Assembly: GCF_007830595.1 (NCBI RefSeq)
Contig: NZ_VLLD01000003.1
Source of the DNA: Treponema_B putidum
Lineage (GTDB): Bacteria > Spirochaetota > Spirochaetia > Treponematales > Treponemataceae
DNA length: 64,000 nt
Reading direction: 5' to 3' (one strand)
Numbering within the stretch: position 1 is the first letter of the stretch; every line of letters begins with the position of its first letter. Shown here in pieces: positions 1 through 8,701 of the stretch. A model generated the notes under the pieces. That model worked only from the letters and a program-made list of their open reading frames with translations, had not been told where the DNA came from and searched no databases. The translations under genes and the position numbers were made by a program.

Positions 1-618
1 ATTATTTACACGCTTGATCAATTCCCAAACAGCCTGAGGAAGGCGGGCAACAATACCTGCAAAAATCAACATTGAAATACCGTTTCCGATACCTCTTGCA
101 GTAATCTGTTCACCCATCCAAACGGTAATCATAGTACCCGTCGTTACCGTAACCATTGTAATAAACAAGTGTAAAATCGGACTTGAAATTACAACAGCAC
201 CGGGAATAGCCCTGGCCCATGTACCTACAGCGGAAGATTGAAGAAGAGCGACAAAAACGGTAATAATTCTTGTCCAAACTTGAATCTTTTTGCGTCCTCC
301 GTCTTCTTCCGCTATTTTTTTAAGGCGCGGGAAAATAATCATGGCAAGCTGCATCAATATCTGAGTCGAAATATAGGGCATTACACCTAGCATAAATACC
401 GAAAAGTTTGAAAATGCACCTCCGACAAAAAAGTCCATGTGATCTGCAAAAGCATTTCCCTGACCTTGCCGAAAATACATCGTAAGGGCACTAGGGTCGA
501 TACCGGGGATGGTGAGTACCGAACCTAAGCGGAAAACTGCTAAAACTATGATCGTAAAGAAAATACGGCTTCGTAACTCCTTTACTTTGAACATATTTGC
601 AACTACATTATTAGCCAT
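1..618 (-). CDS. secY: Protein translocase subunit SecY (partial, C-terminus beyond window)
   Basis: Central channel subunit of the Sec translocon in the inner membrane. The 206 codons present start with ATG at 616-618 (MANNVVANMFKV) and cover the N-terminal half. They include the first membrane helix after ELRSRIFFTI, the plug region with IPGIDPSAL, and the hydrophobic stretches typical of SecY (PYISTQILMQL, GNGISMLIFAGI). It is the last gene visible of the tuf/S10/spc operon, 12 nt after rplO, the usual place for secY. The rest of the gene lies left of position 1. Confidence 0.96.
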   Translation of the reverse strand, partial: MANNVVANMFKVKELRSRIFFTIIVLAVFRLGSVLTIPGIDPSALTMYFRQGQGNAFADHMDFFVGGAFSNFSVFMLGVMPYISTQILMQLAMIIFPRLKKIAEEDGGRKKIQVWTRIITVFVALLQSSAVGTWARAIPGAVVISSPILHLFITMVTVTTGTMITVWMGEQITARGIGNGISMLIFAGIVARLPQAVWELIKRVNN

Positions 619-630
619 TATTTACCGCCT

Positions 631-1083
631 TTATGTTTCAGACTGAACTATTGTTCCGCCTGCCTTTTCTATTTTTTCCTTAGCCGATGCCGAAATTCTA
701 TCGACCTCAACCGTCAATTTTTTTGTTATATCTCCTGTTCCCAAAATTTTAACATAAAGAGAACCTTTTCGGAGAAGACCTTTTTGCATTAAGGATTCTT
801 TGTTTACGGTCTCGCCGTCGCTGTACTTTGTTTCAAGCATAGCAAGATTTACAACATAAACTTCCTTTTTAAAAGGATAGTTTGAAAATCCTTTTTTTGC
901 AACACGGCGGTACAAGGGCATCTGTCCGCCTTCAAAGCCGGCATAAACCTTACCGCCTGAACGGGCTTGCTGCCCCTTGTGGCCTTTTCCGGAAGTTTTT
1001 CCCCAACCGGAAGAGGAACCGCGTCCTACAATCTTCTTTTTATGAGTTGCTCCTTGAGGAACAGTTAAATTAAATTCGGACAT
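631..1083 (-). CDS. rplO: 50S ribosomal protein L15
   Basis: Large-subunit protein of 150 aa. The glycine-rich, basic N-terminal arm is visible (GRGSSSGWGKTSGKGHKGQ), followed by the globular domain (GFEGGQMPLYRRVAKKGF). Its ATG overlaps the TAA stop of rpmD (TAATG junction), which suggests translational coupling within the spc part of the operon. Confidence 0.98.
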   Translation of the reverse strand: MSEFNLTVPQGATHKKKIVGRGSSSGWGKTSGKGHKGQQARSGGKVYAGFEGGQMPLYRRVAKKGFSNYPFKKEVYVVNLAMLETKYSDGETVNKESLMQKGLLRKGSLYVKILGTGDITKKLTVEVDRISASAKEKIEKAGGTIVQSET

Positions 1084-1268
1084 TAGTTTAACTCCTTAAC
1101 TTCAACTACATGAGCAATAGATTTTACCATGCCTAAAATAGCAGGATTTCCCTCATGCTCAACCACCGAGTTGACCTTTTTTAATCCCAAAGAGCGTACG
1201 GTTGAGCGGACATGGTGTCTCTGCCCTATTGTGCTTTTTATCAATTTAATACTAATTCTCTTTGCCAT
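1083..1268 (-). CDS. rpmD: 50S ribosomal protein L30
   Basis: Small large-subunit protein, 61 aa, the standard length for bacterial L30. The sequence shows the family pattern IKLIKSTIGQ, then RSLGLKKVNSVV. It lies between rpsE (5 nt away) and rplO (overlapping stop/start), the conserved spc order. Confidence 0.97.
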   Translation of the reverse strand: MAKRISIKLIKSTIGQRHHVRSTVRSLGLKKVNSVVEHEGNPAILGMVKSIAHVVEVKELN

Positions 1269-1273
1269 TTATC

Positions 1274-1795
1274 TTACCCCCATACATCCAAAAGGGTTTT
1301 ACCGCGGCTTTTAGCAATTTTTTTGCCGTCCATCAAGAGACCTGCGGCATCAAAGGTTGCCTTAACTACGTTTACTGCGGAACTTGATCCCAAAGACTTT
1401 GAAAGCAAATCTGTTGCGCCGGCAGCTTCCATAATGGCACGGATTGTACCGCCCGCGATAATTCCGGTACCGGAACAAGCCGGACGCAAAAGAACGGATG
1501 AACCTTTGAACTTGCCTTGAACTTCATGAGGAATCGTACCGTTTTTAAGCGGAAAGGTTACCATATTGGCTTTTGCCTTTTCGATACTCTTTCTGATTGC
1601 ATCGCTTACATCATTTGCCTTACCGAAACCGTATCCTACCCGTCCTTTTTGATCACCGACAACAGTCAAGGCAGAAAAGGAGAACCTGCGTCCGCCCTTT
1701 ACAACCTTTGCCGTTCGGTTCAATTTAACAAGTTTTTCAACGTATTCTTTTTCAGTATGCTGGTTATCCCGCTTTGATTCTTTTTGATGACTCAT
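1274..1795 (-). CDS. rpsE: 30S ribosomal protein S5
   Basis: Small-subunit protein of 173 aa that contributes to decoding accuracy. The N-terminal double-stranded RNA-binding fold (VKLNRTAKVVKGGRRFSFSA, VGYGFGKANDV) is followed by the S5 C-terminal domain (GTGIIAGGTIRAIMEAAG). It starts with MSHQKESKRDN; an AGGAG-type site precedes the ATG. Neighbours are rplR and rpmD. Confidence 0.98.
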   Translation of the reverse strand: MSHQKESKRDNQHTEKEYVEKLVKLNRTAKVVKGGRRFSFSALTVVGDQKGRVGYGFGKANDVSDAIRKSIEKAKANMVTFPLKNGTIPHEVQGKFKGSSVLLRPACSGTGIIAGGTIRAIMEAAGATDLLSKSLGSSSAVNVVKATFDAAGLLMDGKKIAKSRGKTLLDVWG

Positions 1796-1803
1796 AACCT
1801 CTC

Positions 1804-2166
1804 CTAAAACTTAATTCCTGTTTTTCTTGCACCGTCGGCAACGGCCTTTACAACACCGTGGTAAAGATATCCGTTCCTGTCAAAAACAACAGTGTCAATA
1901 TTTTTTTCCTTGAGGCGCTTGCCGATTTCTTCACCGACCTTTGCCCCAGATTCAACATTAACCTTAAGCGATCGAAGAGCTTCTTCCATTGTAGAAACGG
2001 CAGCCAATGTCTTGCCCTCTGCATCATCAATAACCTGAACCGAAATACGTTTATTGCTTCGGAACACGGTCATACGAGGGCGTTCTGCAGTACCGAAAAT
2101 AGACTTTCGAATGTGCATCTTTCGCTTAAATCTTTTTCTATCTTTATCATTACGTTTTTTGTCCAT
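1804..2166 (-). CDS. rplR: 50S ribosomal protein L18
   Basis: 5S rRNA-binding large-subunit protein, 120 aa. Family landmarks include the basic N-terminus, RPRMTVFRSNKRISVQVIDD and the C-terminal GYLYHGVVKAVADGARKTGIKF region. It sits between rplF and rpsE with gaps of about 10 nt. Confidence 0.98.
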   Translation of the reverse strand: MDKKRNDKDRKRFKRKMHIRKSIFGTAERPRMTVFRSNKRISVQVIDDAEGKTLAAVSTMEEALRSLKVNVESGAKVGEEIGKRLKEKNIDTVVFDRNGYLYHGVVKAVADGARKTGIKF

Positions 2167-2176
2167 AATACTACCC

Positions 2177-2716
2177 TTACTTTACACCGGACTTACCGAC
2201 TTTTCGTTTGATGATTTCGTTTTCATAACGAATTCCCTTGCCTTTATAGGGTTCAGGACCTCTCAGTTTTCTTACCTGAGAAGCAAATTGTCCGACCGCT
2301 TCTTTGGAAGCTCCTGAAATTATAACTTTCAGCTGGTCAACCTTTACTTCAATTCCTTCAGGAATAAGAACGGAAAAGTCGTTTGAATAACCCAGTGCCA
2401 TTACAAGGAGCTTACCTTGAACTTCAGCTCTGTAACCTACACCATTGATTACCAAGGTCTTTGTAAAGCCTGTGCTTACGCCTTTTACCATGTTGTTAAG
2501 AAGGCTTCGGTATAAACCGTGATAAGCCCTTGTCTGAAGCTCATCGTCTTTTCTTGTTACAAGAACATGATCGCTTTCAACCTTAAAATCAACAGCCTCA
2601 GTATGATAGCTTTGTGAAAGTTTCCCCTTGGGGCCTTCAACGGTAAAGGTACCGTTTGCAACATTCACTTTTACACCTGCAGGAATAGCAACAGGCATTT
2701 TTCCAACTCTTGACAT
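2177..2716 (-). CDS. rplF: 50S ribosomal protein L6
   Basis: Large-subunit protein near the factor-binding site, 179 aa from the chosen start. The start MSRVGKMPVAI at 2714-2716 is preferred over an upstream in-frame Met because a GGAGGA site lies just before it and L6 proteins begin this way. The C-terminal motif GPEPYKGKGIRYENE is diagnostic. Confidence 0.98.
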   Translation of the reverse strand: MSRVGKMPVAIPAGVKVNVANGTFTVEGPKGKLSQSYHTEAVDFKVESDHVLVTRKDDELQTRAYHGLYRSLLNNMVKGVSTGFTKTLVINGVGYRAEVQGKLLVMALGYSNDFSVLIPEGIEVKVDQLKVIISGASKEAVGQFASQVRKLRGPEPYKGKGIRYENEIIKRKVGKSGVK

Positions 2717-2726
2717 ATTGCTCCTC

Positions 2727-3125
2727 CTACCAAACCTTGCAAATGAGCTCACCGCCTACTTGGCTTTCGCCGGCAGCTTTTCCGGTTATGATACCTTTTG
2801 AAGTCGATACAATAAGGGTACCGTAACCGTTAAAAACTCTCGGTAAGCTCTTATAACCTAAATATACACGGCGGCCGGGTGTGGAAACTTTTTCGATTCC
2901 GTGGATAACCGAAGATTCTTTATCATCGTATTTTAAAAATACTCGGATGTTGTTAGCCCCTTCTTGGGTCATTTTTTTAAAGTTTTTAATATACCCTTCC
3001 GATTTAAGAATACTGATAATTTCCCACTTCATTTTTGAAGAAGGAACATCGACCGATTCGTGACCGGCGGAAGCAGCATTTCTAATTTTAGTGAGCATGT
3101 CTGCTATTGGATCTGAAACACTCAT
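2727..3125 (-). CDS. rpsH: 30S ribosomal protein S8
   Basis: 16S rRNA-binding protein, 132 aa. In E. coli, S8 is also the translational repressor of the spc operon. The start MSVSDPIADMLTKIRNA at 3125 follows an AGGAGG site; an upstream in-frame Met has no such support. The C-terminal signature (RVFNGYGTLIVSTSKGIITGKAA) is present. Confidence 0.98.
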   Translation of the reverse strand: MSVSDPIADMLTKIRNAASAGHESVDVPSSKMKWEIISILKSEGYIKNFKKMTQEGANNIRVFLKYDDKESSVIHGIEKVSTPGRRVYLGYKSLPRVFNGYGTLIVSTSKGIITGKAAGESQVGGELICKVW

Positions 3126-3136
3126 TATCGTTCCTC

Positions 3137-3322
3137 CTACCAACTTGACTTTGTAACGCCGGGGATTTGCCCTTCGCTTGCCAATTTTCTAAAACAAACA
3201 CGGCACATCTTGAATTTTCGCAGATAACCTCTGGGGCGTCCGCAAACCTTACATCTATTATACTGCCGTGTCGGATACTTCGCTTTTCTGTTAGCTTGAT
3301 TAATTTTTGCAACTGTAGCCAT
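3137..3322 (-). CDS. rpsN: 30S ribosomal protein S14, zinc-binding (type Z)
   Basis: Short S14 of 61 aa carrying two CxxC pairs (CKVC and CRVC) for a zinc ribbon. This is the C+ form; the longer zinc-free paralogue is about 100 aa. RPRGYLRKFKMCRVCFRKLA is typical. It lies between rplE and rpsH as usual in the spc operon. Confidence 0.98.
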   Translation of the reverse strand: MATVAKINQANRKAKYPTRQYNRCKVCGRPRGYLRKFKMCRVCFRKLASEGQIPGVTKSSW

Positions 3323-3333
3323 GAAATCCTCTC

Positions 3334-3885
3334 TTACTTCCTAAAGGGCATACCAAACTTTGCAAGAAGCGATCTTGCCTCTTGATCAGTCTCGGCAGAA
3401 GTTACCACGCTTACATTTAATCCCGAAATACGCTCAATTTTATCAAAGTCAATTTCGGGGAAGATGATTTGCTCGGTAATACCCACTGAATAGTTTCCGC
3501 GACCGTCAAAACCGTTCGGGTTAACTCCGCGGAAATCCTTAACACGCGGCAAAGCAACATTGATAAAGCGGTCTAAAAATTCATACATCCTAGCACCGCG
3601 CAAAGTTACCATTGCCCCAATCTCATTTCCCTCACGAAGTTTAAAGTTTGCTATACTCTTTCTTGCCTTTGTTTTCACAGCTTTTTGACCGGTGATTGTT
3701 TCAAGGTCAGTTACTGCAGCATCAAGTAGTTTCCTATTCGTGAGAGCTACACCAACACCCATGCTTACTACGACTTTTTTAAGCCGAGGAATTTGCATAA
3801 CGGAACTGTAATTAAATTCCTTTTTAAGCTCGGGCATGATCTGTTCCGTATAGACTTTCTTAAGCCGAGGTACGTAATTACTCAT
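3334..3885 (-). CDS. rplE: 50S ribosomal protein L5
   Basis: 5S rRNA-binding protein of the central protuberance, 183 aa. The start MSNYVPRLKK at 3883-3885 overlaps the rplX stop (TAATG), so I prefer it to the Met six codons upstream. Signatures include RLKKVVVSMGVG, GNYSVGITEQIIFPEIDFDK and SVVTSAETDQEARSLLAKFGMPF. Confidence 0.98.
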   Translation of the reverse strand: MSNYVPRLKKVYTEQIMPELKKEFNYSSVMQIPRLKKVVVSMGVGVALTNRKLLDAAVTDLETITGQKAVKTKARKSIANFKLREGNEIGAMVTLRGARMYEFLDRFINVALPRVKDFRGVNPNGFDGRGNYSVGITEQIIFPEIDFDKIERISGLNVSVVTSAETDQEARSLLAKFGMPFRK

Positions 3886-4199
3886 TATAACGCTTCTCCA
3901 CACTTACGGCAAATTCTTGTTCTTTTGCCGTCCTTTATTTCATATGCAACTCGGGTTTTGCCGCATTTTTTGCATATAATCATAACATTGGATGCAGATA
4001 TCGGAGCTTCAATTTCTACAATTCCGCCCTGATCCTGCTGGCTTCTTTTGCGCATGGCTTTTTTTGTCATATTAAGACCGCCGACGATAACCTTATTATC
4101 TTCCTGCAAGACCTTTACGACTTCGCCCCGCTTGCCCCTTTCTTTGCCTGCAATAATTTCTACACTATCATTGCGGCGAATTTTCATCTTTCCTGCCAT
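3885..4199 (-). CDS. rplX: 50S ribosomal protein L24
   Basis: Assembly-initiating large-subunit protein, 104 aa. The N-terminal KOW segment (VEIIAGKERGKRGEVVKVL) is followed by the L24 region EAPISASNVMIICKKCGKTRVAYEI. Two CxxC pairs near the C-terminus (CKKC, CRKC) could bind zinc, as in many L24 proteins. The stop overlaps the rplE start. Confidence 0.98.
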   Translation of the reverse strand: MAGKMKIRRNDSVEIIAGKERGKRGEVVKVLQEDNKVIVGGLNMTKKAMRKRSQQDQGGIVEIEAPISASNVMIICKKCGKTRVAYEIKDGKRTRICRKCGEAL

Positions 4200-4208
4200 A
4201 AACTCTCC

Positions 4209-4577
4209 TTAAAGAACTTCCGGAGCAAGAGAAACTATTTTCATGTAATCATTATCACGAAGTTCTCTGGCTACAGGGCCGAAAATACGTTTTCCCTTGG
4301 GGTTTTTATTATCATCGATGATTACGCAAGCGTTATCATCAAAACGAATATAAGTTCCGTCGGGACGGCGGTATTCTTTTGAAACACGCACAATAACGGC
4401 TTTTTCTACCGTACCCTTTTTAATAACCGACGTAGGCAAGGCTTCTTTTACCGCCACAACGATTATATCCCCAATACCTGCATATCTGCGTTTTGATCCG
4501 CCGATAACCTTAATACATTCGACGAGTTTAGCGCCCGAGTTATCGGCAACGTTTAATCTTGTTTCAACCTGTATCAT
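4209..4577 (-). CDS. rplN: 50S ribosomal protein L14
   Basis: Large-subunit interface protein, 122 aa, the standard length. MIQVETRLNVADNSGAK at the N-terminus and the C-terminal FGPVARELRDNDYMKIVSLAPEVL are diagnostic. It lies between rpsQ and rplX. Confidence 0.98.
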   Translation of the reverse strand: MIQVETRLNVADNSGAKLVECIKVIGGSKRRYAGIGDIIVVAVKEALPTSVIKKGTVEKAVIVRVSKEYRRPDGTYIRFDDNACVIIDDNKNPKGKRIFGPVARELRDNDYMKIVSLAPEVL

Positions 4578-4595
4578 TTACCTTAACTCCTTGCC

Positions 4596-4868
4596 TTACT
4601 TAGCCCGCTCAATAACTTCAGTAAGCATCCAAGCCTTCTCTTTGCTGATAGGCTTATGCTCTACAATTCTTACAGTATCGCCGATGTGAGCCGTATTCTC
4701 TTCATCGTGAGCCTTGTACTTTTTACTGCTCGATACGTATTTTTTATACAGCTTATGAAGCTTTTTGGTTCGGACTTCAACAACGATGGTTTTATTCATC
4801 TTGTCGCTTGTTACAATTCCGACAAACTCGCGCTTCCCGATTTTTTTTGTATTTTCTGTTGTTTCCAC
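4596..4868 (-). CDS. rpsQ: 30S ribosomal protein S17
   Basis: 16S rRNA-binding protein, 90 aa with an OB-fold. Typical segments are FVGIVTSDKMNKTIVVEV, YKAHDEENTAHIGDTVRIVE and PISKEKAWMLTEVIERA. It lies between rpmC and rplN. Confidence 0.97.
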   Translation of the reverse strand: METTENTKKIGKREFVGIVTSDKMNKTIVVEVRTKKLHKLYKKYVSSSKKYKAHDEENTAHIGDTVRIVEHKPISKEKAWMLTEVIERAK

Positions 4869-4879
4869 GGGTTAAGCTC

Positions 4880-5089
4880 CTAATTTCCGCTTTCACCGGC
4901 CAATTCTTTTTGGCGGATGAAGGTATTTAGCATCGCTATTTCACGACGCATACTTCTCTTTTCAAGCGGGTTATCCAAATGACCTACCACAGCTTGAAAT
5001 CTCAAATCCATGTATTTTTGTTTTAGATCATTGCGTTTTGAAACAAGTTCTTTATACGACATTTCTCTGTACTTTGACTTCTTTTTCAT
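4880..5089 (-). CDS. rpmC: 50S ribosomal protein L29
   Basis: Two-helix large-subunit protein near the tunnel exit, 69 aa. The pattern LVSKRNDLKQKYMDLRFQAVVGHLDNP matches the L29 hairpin, including the conserved region before N-P. It lies between rplP and rpsQ. Confidence 0.96.
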   Translation of the reverse strand: MKKKSKYREMSYKELVSKRNDLKQKYMDLRFQAVVGHLDNPLEKRSMRREIAMLNTFIRQKELAGESGN

Positions 5090-5101
5090 TTTAAACGCTC
5101 C

Positions 5102-5521
5102 TTAGTCGGCCTGAATCTGCTCGGCAAACCTTGTCTTAAACGGAAGTTTACTTCCTGCCAAGGCCATAGCTTGTTCGGCCAAATTCTTATCAACGCCGGC
5201 TAATTCAAAAATAATAGTTCCGGGTTTTACAACCGCTACCCAGTACTCGGGAGCGCCTTTTCCGCCGCCCATTCGAACCTCAGCGGGTTTTTTTGAATAG
5301 GGTTTATCCGGAAAAACTCGAATCCACAATTTTCCGCCTCGCTTAATCTTACGATTTAAAGCAACACGGGCAGCTTCAATTTGTCTGTTTGTAAGCAAAA
5401 AAGGCTCAAGAGAAACTAAGGCGTAATCGCCGAAATCGATGCTGTTGCATCGTGTAGCTTCGCCCTTGATTCTGCCTCGCTGAACCTTTCTATGTTTTAC
5501 ACGTTTGGGACTGAATGCCAT
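5102..5521 (-). CDS. rplP: 50S ribosomal protein L16
   Basis: Large-subunit protein near the A site, 139 aa. Visible signatures are SPKRVKHRKVQRGRIKG at the N-terminus, WIRVFPDKPYSKKPAEVRMGGGKG and EYWVAVVKPGTIIFEL. It is 2 nt from the rpsC stop-start junction. Confidence 0.98.
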   Translation of the reverse strand: MAFSPKRVKHRKVQRGRIKGEATRCNSIDFGDYALVSLEPFLLTNRQIEAARVALNRKIKRGGKLWIRVFPDKPYSKKPAEVRMGGGKGAPEYWVAVVKPGTIIFELAGVDKNLAEQAMALAGSKLPFKTRFAEQIQAD

Positions 5522-5523
5522 AA

Positions 5524-6243
5524 TTATTGCCTCCCTGCTTGAGCGGGTTTTTCAGAGCGGGGTCTTCTTTGCTTTTTGAGCAAGGCACCTGCATCTTCTT
5601 TTTGTTCTCCGCCAAACATCATTCCGCTGTAAAGCCATACCTTAACGCCTATTTTTCCATAGGTTGTATCCGCTTCAGCAAAACCGTAGTCTATATCCGC
5701 CCGAAGAGTGTGAAGAGGAACCCGTCCTTCTTTCATTTCTTCGGTTCGAGACATTTCAGCACCGCCTAAGCGTCCTGAAATTCTAATCTTTATACCTTGA
5801 GCACCGGATCTCATAGTATTAAAACAAGCCTGTTTTAATACCTTTCTAAAAGAAGCTCTTCCGGCAAGCTGGCGTGCGACGTTTTGGGCAACTAAAGAAG
5901 CCCTCAATTCGGCTCTCTTTACTTCCTTAATCTTGATCTGCACTTTTTTGCCGAGCTTTTTCTGTATAATGGCTCCGATATTTTCGATATTGGCACCTTT
6001 TACACCGATTATAACGCCGGGACGAGCCGTATGAATCATAATCGTAATCCTCTGGGGATGACGGATGATTTCAATTTCGGCAATGTCTGCATTTTTACAT
6101 TCAGGGAGCTCCTGAATCATAGCTCGAATCTTTAAATCCTCAAGCAACAAGTCGGCATAATTTCGGGGGCCTGCATACCAGCGAGACGACCAAGTTTTGT
6201 TTATACCAAGTCTTAATCCTGTAGGGTTTACTTTCTGTCCCAT
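5524..6243 (-). CDS. rpsC: 30S ribosomal protein S3
   Basis: Small-subunit protein at the mRNA entry channel, 239 aa. MGQKVNPTGLRLGI, the KH-type region with GVIIGVKGANIENI, and the C-terminal domain (GRLGGAEMSRTEEMKEGRVPL, ADTTYGKIGVKVW) are all present. A basic C-terminal tail (KKQRRPRSEK) extends past the usual core. Confidence 0.98.
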   Translation of the reverse strand: MGQKVNPTGLRLGINKTWSSRWYAGPRNYADLLLEDLKIRAMIQELPECKNADIAEIEIIRHPQRITIMIHTARPGVIIGVKGANIENIGAIIQKKLGKKVQIKIKEVKRAELRASLVAQNVARQLAGRASFRKVLKQACFNTMRSGAQGIKIRISGRLGGAEMSRTEEMKEGRVPLHTLRADIDYGFAEADTTYGKIGVKVWLYSGMMFGGEQKEDAGALLKKQRRPRSEKPAQAGRQ

Positions 6244-6245
6244 AT

Positions 6246-6602
6246 CTACTCTCCTGCTCTCTCGTCAACGACAACTGTGATATGACACATGCGCTTTAAG
6301 AGCATGTCTGCACGCCCCTTGCCGCGACACCAAATTCTTTTTAGCCTAGGCCCTTCGTCAATCATAATTTCCTTAACAAAGAGCATATCTTCATCAAGCT
6401 GTTTATTTTTGTAAAGAGCATTTGAGGCAGCCGATTTCATCGTCTGAGAAATTAAGACGGCTCCCTTTTGAGGCATATTTTCCAAAATAGCCATTGCTTC
6501 CGGATAAGGCTTGTTTTTTACGACATTCGCCACCGGCCTTACCTTAGTAGGTGATGCAATAAGAAATTTCGTTGTTGCTCGATATCCTGTTCTTTCAGTC
6601 AT
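6246..6602 (-). CDS. rplV: 50S ribosomal protein L22
   Basis: Large-subunit protein lining the exit tunnel, 118 aa. Core motifs are PTKVRPVANVVKNKPYPEAMAIL, SAASNALYKNKQLDEDML and the C-terminal hook GRADMLLKRMCHITVVVDE. It lies between rpsS and rpsC. Confidence 0.98.
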   Translation of the reverse strand: MTERTGYRATTKFLIASPTKVRPVANVVKNKPYPEAMAILENMPQKGAVLISQTMKSAASNALYKNKQLDEDMLFVKEIMIDEGPRLKRIWCRGKGRADMLLKRMCHITVVVDERAGE

Positions 6603-6612
6603 CTTCTTTCAC

Positions 6613-6891
6613 CTATTTTACAACCTTCTTGTCGGAGTTTGCATGTTTGCGGAATGTGCGCGTAGGAGCAAACTCTCCAAGTTTATGTCCAACAAGATTC
6701 TCGGTTATATAAACCGGAATCCACGTCTTGCCGTTATGTACCGAAATAGTGTTACCTACCATTTCAGGTATAATTGTAGAACAGCGGGAATAAGTCTTAA
6801 TCGGTTTCTTTTTACCCGATCTGTTCATCTCGTTTACATTCTTAAAAAGACTCTTTGCGATAAAAGGTCCCTTTTTAATTGATCTTGACAC
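6613..6891 (-). CDS. rpsS: 30S ribosomal protein S19
   Basis: Small-subunit head protein, 92 aa. MSRSIKKGPFIAKSL, WIPVYITENLVGHKLGEFAPTR and the basic C-terminus are diagnostic. It lies 12 nt after rplB. Confidence 0.98.
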   Translation of the reverse strand: MSRSIKKGPFIAKSLFKNVNEMNRSGKKKPIKTYSRCSTIIPEMVGNTISVHNGKTWIPVYITENLVGHKLGEFAPTRTFRKHANSDKKVVK

Positions 6892-6903
6892 TTCTGCAAC
6901 CCC

Positions 6904-7731
6904 CTACTTCTTCTTTCGTCTTGAGACAATGAAGCTATCCGAAGGATTGCGCTTCTTGCGGGTCTTATAACCCTTACAAGGCTGTCCCCAAGGAGTAACG
7001 GGATGTCTTCCCTTTCCTCGTCCTTCACCGCCGCCGAGGGGGTGATCAATCGGGTTCATAGCCATACCGCGAACGGAGGGTCTGATTCCAAGCCATCTTG
7101 ATCGACCGGCTTTGCCAAGACTTGTATTCATATGATCTTCATTGCCGACTTCGCCTATTGTTGCATAACATTTTTTATTTACTAAGCGAGTTTCTCCGGA
7201 AGGCAATCTTATGGTAACATATTCGCCTTCTTTTGCAGCAACCAATGCGCCGGCACCTGCCGAACGCGCCATTTGTCCGCCTCTTCCGATTGTAAGCTCA
7301 ATATTATGCACGGTAAAGCCGACGGGAATTGCTTCCAAAGGAAGAGCATTTGCAACATCCAATGTAGCCATTTCGCCGCTCATAATCTTTTGACCGATTC
7401 TTAAACCCTTAGGAGCGATGATATATCGCTTTTCGCCGTCAGCGTAAAAAATCAATGCAATATTTGCACTGCGGTTAGGATCATACTCGATTGTCCTTAC
7501 AGTGCCCGGAATACCATATTTATTTCGCTTAAAATCGATTTGTCGGTATTTCTGTTTATGTCCGCCGCCTTGGCCTCGAACTGAAATGCGCCCTCTTGAA
7601 TCGCGTCCTGCTCTGTTCTTTTTGCCTGTAGTCAAAGACTTTTCAGGCTTTTGAGCTGTAATTTCATCTTTTCGCAAATCAATTCGTCCGCGCAATCCTG
7701 GCGTCATCGGCTTATATTCTTTTAGAGCCAT
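6904..7731 (-). CDS. rplB: 50S ribosomal protein L2
   Basis: Peptidyl-transferase-centre protein, 275 aa, the normal length. Conserved segments are RGRISVRGQGGGHKQKYRQI, GRGGQMARSAGAGALVAAKEG and the C-terminal RGMAMNPIDHPLGGGEGR with its essential histidine. Confidence 0.98.
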   Translation of the reverse strand: MALKEYKPMTPGLRGRIDLRKDEITAQKPEKSLTTGKKNRAGRDSRGRISVRGQGGGHKQKYRQIDFKRNKYGIPGTVRTIEYDPNRSANIALIFYADGEKRYIIAPKGLRIGQKIMSGEMATLDVANALPLEAIPVGFTVHNIELTIGRGGQMARSAGAGALVAAKEGEYVTIRLPSGETRLVNKKCYATIGEVGNEDHMNTSLGKAGRSRWLGIRPSVRGMAMNPIDHPLGGGEGRGKGRHPVTPWGQPCKGYKTRKKRNPSDSFIVSRRKKK

Positions 7732-7764
7732 TTTGCTATCCCCTTAGCATAAGCACATTAAGGC

Positions 7765-8049
7765 TTACGCACCTTCAAAAATCTTAATTGTCTCACCCTT
7801 GGCAAGTTTTACGGTTGCCTTTTTCCAAGATGAAGTTTTACCTTCCTTGTAGCGGAGACGCTTAGTCTTTCCTCGAACATTAACAACAGTACAATCGGTA
7901 ACTTTTACATTGAACAATCTTCGTACTGCTTCCTTTATCTGAATCTTGGTAGCCTTTGGCGCTACTTTGAAAACATATTTGCCCTGCTCGCGAAGTTCTG
8001 TGCTTTTTTCCGTAAGAACAGGCGCGATAAGTATATCATTGTATTCCAT
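7765..8049 (-). CDS. rplW: 50S ribosomal protein L23
   Basis: Exit-site protein that docks SRP and trigger factor, 94 aa. Typical segments are APVLTEKSTELREQGKYVFKV and IKEAVRRLFNVKVTDCTVVN. The rplD stop is immediately upstream. Confidence 0.97.
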   Translation of the reverse strand: MEYNDILIAPVLTEKSTELREQGKYVFKVAPKATKIQIKEAVRRLFNVKVTDCTVVNVRGKTKRLRYKEGKTSSWKKATVKLAKGETIKIFEGA

Positions 8050-8051
8050 TA

Positions 8052-8687
8052 TTATTCGGCCTCCTTACATCCGTAAAATTCAGAAAGATTTTTTGCGGCA
8101 GATTCAAGCATAATAACTTTTCGGCCATAGAATAAATCGTGGGCTCGAAGGCGGTTATATGCTAAGAATGAAATATGCGGAATATTGCGCCCTGCTCTTT
8201 TTACCAAAGAATCATCATCCTTTAGAATAATAACAGTGCGTTCACCCTTTGCAAAATTATTTAAAATCTTTACAAGGTCACGGGTTTTTCCGCTTTCTAC
8301 CGTAAAATCTTCGACAACCACTAACCTGTCGTTTTGAGCTTTAAGGCTCAAAATTGACTTCATTGCCAATCTTTTTGCTTTTTTAGGCATAGAATAGCTG
8401 AAATCTCTAGGTTTAGGTCCAAAAACAGTTCCTCCTCCGACTAAAAGAGGGGATTTTTTATCGCCGCGCCGTGCACGTCCTGTACCCTTTTGACTGTAAG
8501 GCTTGGCATTTGAACCGTGAACCTCAGCTCTACCCTTTGTACAAGCCGTTCCGACCCGTTTATTGGCTAATTCATTATTGATGGCGTAGTAAATAACATC
8601 ATCATTTACGGGAAGACCGAACACCTTGTCATCAAGATTGATTGTCCTCAATTCTTTACCATCGACTGAATAGACTTTCTTTTCCAT
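8052..8687 (-). CDS. rplD: 50S ribosomal protein L4
   Basis: Large-subunit protein of 211 aa. In E. coli, L4 is also the autogenous repressor of the S10 operon; whether this holds in spirochaetes is unknown. The tunnel-loop region RAEVHGSNAKPYSQKGTGRA and the downstream GGGTVFGPKPRDFSY are diagnostic. Confidence 0.98.
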   Translation of the reverse strand: MEKKVYSVDGKELRTINLDDKVFGLPVNDDVIYYAINNELANKRVGTACTKGRAEVHGSNAKPYSQKGTGRARRGDKKSPLLVGGGTVFGPKPRDFSYSMPKKAKRLAMKSILSLKAQNDRLVVVEDFTVESGKTRDLVKILNNFAKGERTVIILKDDDSLVKRAGRNIPHISFLAYNRLRAHDLFYGRKVIMLESAAKNLSEFYGCKEAE

Positions 8688-8701
8688 GTCTTCTACCGTC
8701 C

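Noticed and set aside
1212..2317. Several plus-strand ORFs of 60-120 aa in the ribosomal operon
   Set aside because: All are opposite clear ribosomal protein genes and have no supporting start sites.
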